Of a stretch of DNA of 64,000 nucleotides, positions 11,913 to 20,035 are shown piece by piece. The translations under genes and the position numbers were made by a program. Position 1 is the first letter of the stretch. The number at the start of each line of letters is the position of its first letter. The DNA is from Nelumbo lutea (Eukaryota; Streptophyta; Magnoliopsida; Proteales; Nelumbonaceae), in the NCBI GenBank assembly GCA_022828595.1, contig JAKGHH010000003.1, forward strand, positions 21,390,934 to 21,454,933, in the 5' to 3' direction. The notes beneath the pieces are model-generated. The model did no database searches, was not told the DNA's origin, and saw nothing but the letters and a program-made list of their open reading frames with translations.

Positions 11913-12115
11913 TGCCTCAGAGAAACAAGTAGGTTCTCAGCCTACAGTAACAGTTGCCAAGAAATGTTTGTGTTTCACAAAAAAAAATTATCATACATCA
12001 TATAATGAGTTATGGGATAAGGAGTACCTGATGACTGAGATGATGCAGGAGACACAACGGAGGGGTCTAAGCGATGAGCTGAGTGTGTGACAAAGTCCTG
12101 TAAATAGTTGGGAGT

Positions 12116-12967
12116 TCACTTTTCTCGATGTTTGCGGCCTAATACCTCCGTGGTGGGCTGAGGAGCAGTTGGAGTTTCATTATTTCTGTAATTTGTATGG
12201 TTCCTTGTCTCATCAAGGGAACATGCCTCATCATCATTACCCATGTTCAGATGTCCTTCTTCATCAATCGTGTCGCTCCCCCTGACTTCTATATGAGGTG
12301 ACTCAGATACCATATCAGGAGGAGTGGCCCAAGGCAACCCAATATTTTCTTTGGCTACGGGAGGACTGGTTACAGATGGTTGATATTCCGGAGTGGCAAA
12401 GGGAAACTCGACCTCACTAAACACCACGTCTCGTGAGACGAAGTAATCACCAGACTCAAGGTCGTACAATTTTCACCCCTTTTTCCCAAAAGGGTACCCA
12501 ACAAAGACACATTTCCTACTCCTAGCGGTAGACTTGTCACAGTCCCTAGTATGCGAGAAACATAAGCAACCAAAAACTCTGAGATGTTTGTAAGAAGGAC
12601 TTTGTCCAAATAGCATCTCGTAAGGTATTTTACCACCAAGAAGGGTCGAAGGTGCCCGGTTAATCAAGTATCCTGCGGTCAAAACACACTCACCCCAGAA
12701 TCTGATCGAAAGATGTGCTTGAAACCTGAGTGCTCTGGATACATTCAAAATATAATGATGCTTTCTCTCCACACGACCATTTTGTTGTGGTGTCCCATCG
12801 CAGGAAGTTTGAAATAAAATTCCTTGCTCGTTAAAATATGACTTCAAGGATTTAAACTCTGTTCCATTATCACTTTTTACCACCTTAACCTTCTTATTAA
12901 ATTGTCGTTCAATCATGACACATAAATTTTTTAATGTTCCACCAACTTCACTTTTTTCAACCAACAA
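12116..12967 (-). pseudogene. copia integrase core and downstream spacer, degenerate
   Basis: The open frame 12473-12967 carries the core of a copia integrase: VKSDNGTEF (second catalytic Asp), the block QQNGRVERKHHYILNVSRAL with the catalytic Glu, and the typical tail YLINRAPSTLL, RVFGCLCF and KCVFVGYPFGKKG. A frameshift follows; 12116-12469 contains the acidic linker toward reverse transcriptase (YDLESGDYFVSRDVVFSE). The zinc-binding amino-terminal part lies in broken frames upstream, about 12970-13470. Confidence 0.85.
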
Positions 12968-13469
12968 ATAAATCTAAATCGCTCGAGAATAATCATCAAC
13001 AATTGTCAGAAAATATACCGCACCACAAAATGTAGGTACTCTATGAGCACCCCATAGGTCACAATGAATTAATGCAAAACAGTCAATCACCTTATTGCTG
13101 GTTTGAATAAAAACATCTCTAGTTTGTTTTGCCTTCAAACAAACATCACAGGTTTTGTTCTTAGTATTACTGAGATTAAGAAGTAAGCTAAGTGTTTGAT
13201 AAGAAGGGTGTCACAATCTTCGATGCCACAAATCGCATGACCCAATTCCATCTATCTTGTAAGCTCAAACCGATGCCACACCCTTGAAGACATAGACCCA
13301 TCAAGCTGTTCACCTACACCAATTAGAGTCCTCGAAATGCAGTCCTATATCACACAACTTATTAGTAAACGTCACAATATAATCTTTGTCACGAAGTAAC
13401 TGACAATTAAGTTTTGGGACATATAATACATGCAACAATTTAAAATTATTTCCAAGTTCAACGGTGTCT

Positions 13470-13970
13470 TCTTTCATGGCCTCGGTGTGCGCACTAACCT
13501 AATAGAACAAGGTGCAACATCATAGGTATCGACGAGCACATCTAAATTCACTATCATGTGATGTGATGCCCTAAATTCAACAATCCATTCAGTGGAATAA
13601 GTCTTACCAGAGAGTTTTTCATTAATCCTGATTTTGTAAGCATCAATCATGCTCAAGAGTGTGCCATTGCTCGTCATTAAGGTCATTCACTTCAACAATC
13701 CATTCAGTGGAATAAGTCTTATCAGAGAGTTTTTCATTAGTCCTGATTTTGTAAGCATCAATCATGCTCAAGAGTCTGCCATTGCTCATCGTTAAGGTCA
13801 TTCAGTTCGATCCTGTCTCCCTCAGTTATGGCTGTATTAGCAGCCACTTCACGCCCCGTCGATGCTGAGCAGCATGAGTTTTTGTTGAACCTGCTCCATG
13901 CCTGCCAACCTCGATCACGTCCACCAGAGGGTCCACTTCCTTTTCCTCGACCTACTCCATGCCTGATCAA
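13470..13970 (-). pseudogene. copia protease and gag remnant
   Basis: The open stretch 13474-13686 reads STEWIVEFRASHHM where copia proteases have a W-[IL]-[IL]-D-S-G-A-[ST]-H-H-M block. The catalytic Asp-Ser-Gly is replaced by EFR, so the protease site is lost. Upstream (13758-13970) only a Gly/Arg-rich, gag-like remnant is left. The region also contains a local tandem duplication. Confidence 0.65.
13576..13805. repeat. 115-bp tandem duplication inside the copia protease region
   Basis: Two adjacent copies, 13576-13690 and 13691-about 13805, share TTCAACAATCCATTCAGTGG, AGAGAGTTTTTCATTA and AAGCATCAATCATGCTCAAG with few differences. It duplicates the protease-motif region and is a sign of decay after insertion. 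Confidence 0.85.
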
Positions 13971-14367
13971 CGTACCGCGGGGTCTGTCTCCCCACTATTC
14001 ACACTTAACTCTCACCGTTACTTTCGTTGTTGGCAGCCATGGTAACCAATATTCATCCGAGTTGCTTGATTATTGCAAGGAAACACGTAGATGGACGATC
14101 CTAATAAAACTCACGAAGAAATCAGAACAACAGAACAAGTGAGCCCGCCGACTCCGAATCAAACCCGAGCTCCTGCCTGGTTTCCTCCGATCCCGCAACG
14201 CCGAGCGAAAACCAGGCGTCGTCGAAGCGGAAGGACCGAGAAGCTTCCTTACGATGGCAGCGGGAGTTCGAGCGAACACAGTAGATTGAAACCTGAATAA
14301 ACTATGGAAAGATAGCAGCGGGAGTTCGAGCGACTTAAAACAAACGAAGAAAAATCACAGAAGATGC

Positions 14368-14480
14368 CAGAGTCAATCAGCGAAGCAGGCAGAGAACGAA
14401 AACCAAGAAGATGGGAATAAGCCATCAGAGTCAATCAGCGAAGTAGCAGAGAACGAAAACCAAGAAGATGGGAAGAAGCC
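14368..14480. repeat. tandem duplication of about 57 bp upstream of the MBF1c fragment
   Basis: Copies at 14368-14424 and 14425-14480 share CAGAGTCAATCAGCGAAG and AGAGAACGAAAACCAAGAAG. The surrounding 14100-14590 has no recognised coding content. It is part of the composite insert in the copia body. Confidence 0.75.
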
Positions 14481-14594
14481 TACTCTGTGGAGAGTAAAAA
14501 AAACGAAATAAATAACAGAACACTCCCCTGCCTTACTCGCACTTTAGTGCTGGTATCAGAAATCGTCGTCTTTTCTTTATCCATCGACTCAAGG

Positions 14595-14872
14595 ATGCCG
14601 AGCAGATTTCCTGGAGCCCTTACTCAGGACTGGGAACCAGTCGTCCTGCACAAATCCAAGCCCAATGCCCAGGCCCTCCGAGATCCCAAAGCCGTGAACC
14701 AGGCCTTGCGTTCCGGGGCAGCGGTTTAGACGGTGAAGAAGTTCGACGCGAGCTCGAATAAGAAACCGGCGACGGTGGTGAACGCGAGGAAACTCGACGA
14801 GGGAACAGAGCCTGCGGCGCTGGACAAGGTGTCGACGGAGGTGAGACAGTCGATACAAAAAGCGAGGGGGAA
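14595..14872 (+). pseudogene. MBF1C: MBF1c (multiprotein bridging factor 1c) pseudogene, 5' part only
   Basis: MBF1 proteins bridge transcription factors and TATA-binding protein; the c-type is the heat-responsive plant form. The reading begins MPSRFPGALTQDWEPVVLHK, the characteristic c-type start, and continues through DPKAVNQALRSGAAV. A TAG stop lies at 14727-14729, then TVKKFDASSNKKP, RKLDEGTEPAALDKV and VRQSIQKAR in the same frame. Similarity ends there, before the helix-turn-helix region that would fill the second half. So the copy has both a nonsense codon and a 3' truncation. MBF1c genes are normally intronless, so absence of introns does not prove retroposition. Mitochondrial-like DNA follows directly. 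Confidence 0.85.
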
Positions 14873-14879
14873 GATAAAT

Positions 14880-15645
14880 GCTTCGGATGGAGCTCCTCCA
14901 GGAACTGGGACTCAGAGTCGTCGATAATAGGTTGCCTAGCGCGCGCATTCAGTACTTTTGAACGAGCGCTTCATCATGCTGCTAGCGCGCTCTCCTTCTC
15001 GCTTGTTGCTCCGGCTCCTTGAGCGCTGACGCGCGGCGCTAACGCGCAGCCGTTTTGAAGCTGGGCGCGCTAGCGCACTCCGGCTTTCTCCGCATGCTGG
15101 GATGAGACGCCCGCGCAAGGACCTCAATTCTCATTAGGAGGTCGAACCAAGGACCTATGGAAGTCGGGGCTACCCCGTCCCCATGGCAACGCAACAGTGT
15201 CCTGAGGGAGGAGTTTAGAGGCCTTATAGTAGCACGGACTTCTTTTTCTTTCTAGGTCATGCGAAGGGGGCCAGTCCAAGATCATACTGTTCCTCTACAA
15301 AGACAACAGACGCTGTCAACGGAGGCGCCACTCTCTTTCTGAGTTATTCCAGCTTCTTCATGATTTCGTGTCGCGGTGAACGAACAAAACCAAAAAGAGG
15401 GCCGTCTCAGCGGAAGGAGAAGGACCTGCAACGGCAGAGACTACTGACCCTCTTCTTGTTCCTAACCGTCTGTTACGAGTCCGGGAAGCCTGGAATCATC
15501 AATATGAGGGATCCCTCAAAATAGAAAAGGGCGGGCAGGGCTTCCGCAAGAGCCTCCCCCCTCTTCCGGGTCAAGATAGATGGGAAGGAGACGGACATAA
15601 CCAGCCTCTTTATTTATGTACGTACACTTTTGTTTCAGGGTGGGG
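14880..15645. other. plant-mitochondrial-like DNA (candidate NUMT)
   Basis: The base composition changes abruptly to GC-rich text with repeated GCGCGCTAGCGCGCTCTCC-type words. Long stretches have the look of plant mitochondrial intergenic or leader DNA, for example around 15140-15300 and 15390-15520. No mitochondrial gene can be named. The call rests on pattern memory and composition, not on a database match. Confidence 0.55.
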
Positions 15646-15689
15646 CCAAAATATGAAGAAATAGATATGCCTATATACTATATTATATG

Positions 15690-16003
15690 GATAAAGGATT
15701 TAATTGATAGAGGAAGCACCGTAAAGATCAATTAGCGAGGTTTTGGGCCGGTACAATAAGAACTGCTTACTTATGTAATGATAAAAGATAAAAAGTAAGG
15801 AATCCACTTATGTAATAGAGTCGATCCACTAAGGTATTGAGCAGCGGTGTAACATCAGATCCCAAAGAAACTGTCTATCTTATTGAGGAAAGTCTTTTTC
15901 AAAGATTCTATATGAATTTCTGTTGATGGATATAAAATAATTGACTGCTGAGCCTATGAGGTAGGAAACTCTCTTGTACGGTTTTAAGGGAAGGAATTGA
16001 CCC
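15690..16003 (+). other. plastid-type group II intron 3' part (organelle insert)
   Basis: Ends in a recognisable intron domain V (15950-15986) and a domain VI-like tail. The upstream text (GAGCAGCGGTGTAACATCAG and neighbours) is of plastid intron style. Plant mitochondria carry plastid inserts, so this and the preceding block may have arrived together. The parent gene is not identified. Confidence 0.55.
15950..15986 (+). other. group II intron domain V hairpin
   Basis: The sequence GAGCCTATGAGGTAGGAAAC continues with TCTCTTGTACGGTTTT. It fits the plastid domain V pattern: GAGCC stem, GAAA-like loop, GTACGGTT return stem. One G is missing after GAGCC. It cannot be functional here without the rest of the intron. 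Confidence 0.75.
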
Positions 16004-16010
16004 ATGGCTC

Positions 16011-16110
16011 GTGATGCCTTTTGGGCGCCCCCAAACCTTCATGAGATGATGAATCAGGTACTTCATCCTCTTCTCGGAAAGTGAGTTTTTGTTTATTTTG
16101 ATGAATCAGA
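16011..16110 (+). pseudogene. fragment of a Ty3/gypsy-type reverse transcriptase
   Basis: Starts with VMPFG, changes frame, then reads MNQVLHPLLGK, a stop, and VFVYFDE. These match the text around the reverse transcriptase active site of gypsy elements, where VYFDD is usual. Only about 100 bp are present, between the organelle-like DNA and the copia 5' LTR. Confidence 0.55.
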
Positions 16111-16141
16111 TACTCCATGGCTCGTGAATTTCTGCAGAACG

Positions 16142-16229
16142 TATCCTAACAGGAAATATACAAATCCGGGATGAGGATGAGTATTCAAATTCGGGGTGAA
16201 AGCGATGAAAGCCTTATCTTCGTCCAATA
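16142..16229 (-). repeat. partial copia LTR, extra copy 1 of the 5' junction
   Basis: Ends CGTCCAATA at 16229 like the other LTR copies and is followed by AAGTCCGTGCTC. Only the terminal part of the LTR is present, joined to unrelated sequence at its inner side. Confidence 0.75.
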
Positions 16230-16314
16230 AAGTCCGTGCTCAATGACTCAATTAAGGACCAAAGCCGCAGAGAAGGGGCTGTTACAATGAATGACGTCTG
16301 CTTCCTTCATTCTC
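16230..16314. repeat. 85-bp host-flank duplication, copy 1
   Basis: Nearly identical to 16444-16528 (AAGTCCGTGCTCAATGACTC, CAAAGCCGCAGAG, GGGGCTGTTACAATGAATGA). It is host DNA flanking the copia insertion that was duplicated together with the LTR end. Confidence 0.85.
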
Positions 16315-16343
16315 AATATATATATATATATATATATATATAT
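16315..16343. repeat. (AT)n microsatellite
   Basis: Uninterrupted AT dinucleotide run between the duplicated host flank and the second LTR copy. It may be the slippage or recombination point of the rearrangement. Confidence 0.9.
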
Positions 16344-16443
16344 TCGATCCTGCCTTTCGTTTTCTAAAATTTTAAATCCTAACTGTACAAGAAACATCCT
16401 CGTCCGGGTGTGAAAGCGATGAAAGCCTTATCTTCGTCCAATA
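16343..16443 (-). repeat. partial copia 5' LTR, copy 2
   Basis: Matches the 3' LTR from TTCGATCCTGCCTTTC through AAATCCTAACTGTAC to CGTCCAATA, with internal loss. It is followed by the target duplication AAGTC at 16444. The primer-binding site and inner LTR end are missing. Confidence 0.8.
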
Positions 16444-16528
16444 AAGTCCGTGCTCAATGACTCAATTAAGGACCAAAGCCGCAGAGCAGGGGCTGTTACA
16501 ATGAATGAGGTCTGCTTGCTTCATTCTC
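16444..16528. repeat. 85-bp host-flank duplication, copy 2 (original position)
   Basis: Continues without a break into the promoter region of DUF1262 gene 2, so this is taken as the original host flank. Its first five bases are the copia target duplication. Confidence 0.8.
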
Positions 16529-16646
16529 AATGACTCATTCACGTTGTTGAGCGTTGACACTTCCCACAACCCTTATCCCGTTCTTTCAAGGAAACCTCCT
16601 GGAAACTTCAACAAAGCATTATTAGGTTGGGAGCTTGATATGCAAT

Positions 16647-16822
16647 TAGACTTTCTTATCCAGAAAGATACAGATTGGCTAGGAGCTAATGGGTTACTTG
16701 TCAAATTTGCTATCATTCATTTGATCAGCTTGCCTAGACTTTCTTATCCAGAAAGATACAGATTGGCTAGGAGCTAATGGGTTACTTGTCAAATTTGCTG
16801 TCATTCATTTGATCAGCTTGCC
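16647..16822. repeat. two-copy 88-bp tandem repeat in the DUF1262 gene 2 promoter
   Basis: Copies start at 16647 and 16735 and are almost identical (TAGACTTTCTTATCCAGAAA, GGAGCTAATGGGTTACTTGT). It ends 89 bp upstream of the ATG, so it could duplicate promoter elements. No known motif is asserted. Confidence 0.9.
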
Positions 16823-16840
16823 TTATCCTCTACCTCTCCT

Positions 16841-16847
16841 TATATAT
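16841..16847 (+). promoter_or_regulatory. likely TATA box of DUF1262 gene 2
   Basis: TATATAT 70 nt upstream of the ATG at 16911, a normal distance for a plant promoter with a short leader. Confidence 0.5.
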
Positions 16848-16910
16848 GCCAAGTACTCCCTTGAGACAATTCCGAAAGGACTAGAAGGAGATCACTGAAT
16901 TGAAGACATA

Positions 16911-18566
16911 ATGTATGTGACAAGGCCTCTTTCACTATACAGACAGTCTCCCAGTTCCCTCTCTTTGCCTCCACCTGAAGGACCCAATTCGGGTTACATT
17001 GTTATTCAAGATGAGGAGTCTGTGGATACATGTTGTTTCGGATTGTGTAAGGACTACAAATTTCGAGATCTGCCATTCCCTCAGAACAAGATGCTTACAG
17101 TCCGATATACAATAGGGGCTGGGGAGAACAGGTCGGAGAGTCGTGATGATGCCTACTTCATCCCAGTTCTTAACCAGCCGCTGTCTTCAAATCTATACTA
17201 TGTCATAAAAGCACACCGGAGGCACAAAGGGTTTGGCCTTTTATCCCTTACTACTTGTTATATAATTATATCTTCCTTTTTAGGGTTCTAAAGGATTTAA
17301 ATTTGTTCATCTTGGACCAGTACTGCTTTTTTTTCTCTTTTTTTTATTTGTGCTTCAGTTATTTATGAATAGCTAATGTTTGTCTTTCCAAACTCCATCA
17401 CCCATTGCCTTGGCTGATTGTGACACCATTTCCCTACTCACATCAATGCTTCGGATTCCAGTGCTTTTAAGTGTATTTGCAGCTGATTAGTTTAGAAGAA
17501 AATTCACAATTCAGATTTAGAGAAAAGCCATAGAATTTTGGGGGCTATTTATATGTTAGAAGACAGTTGCTTTTATAATGGACAAAGATGAAGATAAATC
17601 AAAAATTAACTGTTCGATATGCTATTTTTTCCTTTTTCTTTTTTTGATAATGATTGCCTAATTTTGTTTCAAACATCCAATTGAATTTGCAGGGAAGCAT
17701 ACAGAAGTTCAACACAAGAGGACATGGCAACTTGTTGTTTCTGTAGGTGCGTTAGTGATGTAAAACCAAAAGCTTTGGATCATCAAGACATATACCAACA
17801 ATTCGAGATTAAACCTTGGCAGGGTTTCTGTGGCCCCAGTAGAGGTGATTTTACTGCCAAACCTGTAGCTCCAGATGGGATTCCTCCACAATTCCTGAGG
17901 AGAAAAGGGTGGGAGATTTATGCCTCAACTCCAAAGCATTACCAGTTAGGTGAAGCTCAAGGCCCTGATGCATCTCTTCGAGCGCATCTTCCAGATTTGG
18001 ACTTCACACCAGAGACTAAGATTTCTAGGACTGTGGTTGTAGGGAAGTGGTATAGTCCTTTCATGTTCATAAAAGAAGGAGATAATCTGAAAGATCAAAT
18101 GAAGAGATCAATGTTTTACGAGGTAACACTTGAGCAACAGTGGGAACAGATTTATGCTTGTGAGAATACTCTTAGTGAAAGCAATACAGTGGCTATCGAT
18201 GTATACGTTCAGAAGGAAGTGGTTTTGATCTCTGGCACGGTGGTGGCACAGAATGACACCAACATTGTTGATGGAGTGATATGGTTCAGAGCTCCTGAAA
18301 GTCCAGAAGGAGAAATGAGTGTGGGTTTGAGTTTAGTAGTTGCGGAGAGAATGAGATGGGAGCAAGAAAGAGTGGGTTGGAATGGTGGAAAAGACAGGCA
18401 GGTGAGGGTTGAGAGGGTAGAGGAGTTTGGTGGGGAGAAGAGTAGATGGAGGAAGTTTGGCTGTTATGTGTTGATAGAAAGATTTGTTTTCAAAAGAATG
18501 GATGGAAGCATTCTGCTAAGTTATGAGTTTAGGCATACCCATCAGATTCAGAGCAAATGGGATTGA
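16911..18566 (+). CDS. DUF1262 family protein (gene 2), intact
   Basis: Two exons, 16911-17230 and 17693-18566, joined at a GT-AG intron of 462 bp that splits a Gly codon. Total 1194 nt, 397 aa. The protein opens MYVTRPLSLYRQSPSSLSLP, then PPPEGPNSGYIVIQDEES, LPFPQNKML and LNQPLSSNLYYVIKAH (residues about 20-105). A Cys-rich stretch CCFCRC begins exon 2, followed by the DUF1262 core (IPPQFLRRKGWEIYAST, GKWYSPFMFIKE, EQQWEQIYACEN) and the C-terminal FRHTHQIQSKWD. No signal peptide, membrane helix or catalytic motif is evident, and no function is established for the family. The start is set by the MYV.RPLS beginning shared by all three copies; the in-frame ATG at 17724 lies inside exon 2. This is the best-preserved member of the tandem cluster. 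Confidence 0.88.
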
Positions 18567-18947
18567 ACACAGCAACCCTGTTCTTATTTGTTCTATTGAA
18601 TGAAGTAGCATATGAGTTGACTTTGTATCTAAGCACTAGGAATGAGACATTTGTACCTGTATGGCTGTGTGGTATGTATATTTATATGCATTTCTTTTTG
18701 TGTCCTATGAACAGATGATTTGTAGGGTATTGGAGGTCAATGAAGGAAATTGGATAAACTACTGGCGTAGGAATCTCTCTAGTTGCTGCTACTGGGAAAT
18801 CCAAGCCGACTTCAACTAAAGCCGATTCAGGCTTTCCTGATAAGAATTCAAAGTGGATGCTTTATCTCGAAAGATGGGCCAATAGCCAAGACAAGATGAG
18901 CCCATAGAATACTCAAAAGTAATAAAGCTCCAGTTTCTTCAAAAATA
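18567..18947. other. 3' flank of DUF1262 gene 2
   Basis: Non-coding. Contains the likely 3' untranslated region of gene 2; nothing else recognised. Confidence 0.5.
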
Positions 18948-19220
18948 CATGACACCGACAGAGCTGTTATTGATCATGGAGATGGAGGGATGTGTTTTAG
19001 ATTCTCTTAATGGAGTAGAAGGAGAAGCAAGCGTCAGGTTGAGTTTGGCAATGGTGGAGACTGGAGAGAACCAAAATGGGACCAAGAAAGAGCAGGGTAT
19101 AGACCAGCAGAGAGGGAACTACCAGTAAGCGTTAAGAGGGTAGAGGAGTTTGGAGGAGAGGAGTGGATGCAGCAAGTATGGATGTTAACTTGTTATGTGT
19201 TGGTGAAGAGATTTTTACCG
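18948..19220 (+). pseudogene. decayed DUF1262 fragment (C-terminal part)
   Basis: Nucleotide similarity to gene 2 from ATGACACC (AQNDTNIVDG region) through GGAGAAGCAAGCGTCAGGTT, GGGACCAAGAAAGAGCAGGG and AAGAGGGTAGAGGAGTTTGG to the TGTTATGTGTTGGTGAAGAG block. Stops and frameshifts interrupt it and there is no exon 1. It is the remains of a fourth tandem copy. Confidence 0.75.
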
Positions 19221-20035
19221 AAAAAAAAAAGTATATATTGGATGATTAGCACACACAGAATTAAAAGGAAGCGAGAACGAGCATCACCTTCCTGATTTTC
19301 ATCTTTCATTCTTTTGTTTATTGCTTGTTCAGTTGTGCTGTTGATAAAATAGAATATGAGATCGGATGTTTTTTGTTGTGTTGTATTTGCAATAATAAAT
19401 AATTCATCCATTGTATATCTGGAATTAACAAGCCTGAATGAACGAATAAGGTAGCTGTATAATTGCCTATACATACTCTTTTGGCTTTCTAGGGAGAATG
19501 ACTGTTCAGCCTATCTCAGAATTTTAATCCTGACTGGATTGATGTCAAATTCTTAGATAGGAAGCGGTTTATAGGGGGCTACTCGTACACTGGGGGCTGT
19601 AATTTTAAAATTCTACATTGAATTGCAACCTGCAATATACAAATTGAAATCAACCCCCAACAAGATAGTTTCCCACAATATCCAGTGTACTTCGGGTTTT
19701 CTATGAATCAACATATATTTTATTGGGTTATGAAGATCCAAATCCAACCATAAAATCAGATCATTTCAGGCCGGCTGCTCAAAGTGGAGCCTAATGACGA
19801 CACCCACCTATTATTTCTTCATTACTAAGGAACCCTTATCGAGTAATAAAATACAATTATTAGAAACAGACATTAGATGGTGTTGAGATGGGCCCTACCC
19901 ACTATTCTCCAAATCAAGTAATCAACCAAAGGCAACACTGCATTAATATAATATCAGAAGTTATGTGACCCATCAGAATTCAGAAGTGGCTACTTAAGAG
20001 ACGTAGAGAGATGAACAAAGTAGAGAAAAGGAAAG
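19221..20035. other. spacer upstream of DUF1262 gene 3
   Basis: AT-rich, no supported gene. The last 100 bp before 20036 should hold the gene 3 core promoter, but no convincing TATA box is seen. Confidence 0.45.

Larger units (their letters stand above)
10147..16443 (-). mobile_element. degenerate Ty1/copia retrotransposon with nested insertions
   Basis: Boundaries come from the LTRs and a matching 5-bp target duplication, AAGTC, at 10142-10146 and again at 16444-16448. On the minus strand the order is damaged 5' LTR (16343-16443), a composite insert (about 14100-16141), then protease, integrase, reverse transcriptase and RNase H remnants, polypurine tract and 3' LTR (10147-10371). That domain order (integrase before reverse transcriptase) defines copia. 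LTR ends read TATTGG...TTTTCA on the element strand, so the usual TG start is TA in all copies here. Most of gag is gone and every domain has stops or frameshifts, so the element is dead. It sits between DUF1262 genes 1 and 2. Confidence 0.85.

Noticed and set aside
14936..15127. Arg/Ser-rich open frame on the minus strand
   Set aside because: Falls in GC-rich, mitochondrial-like DNA; composition alone explains the Arg richness and no family is recognised.
14880..16003. Functional organellar gene or tRNA
   Set aside because: No complete gene, tRNA cloverleaf or rRNA block was found, only non-coding organelle-like text and an intron end.
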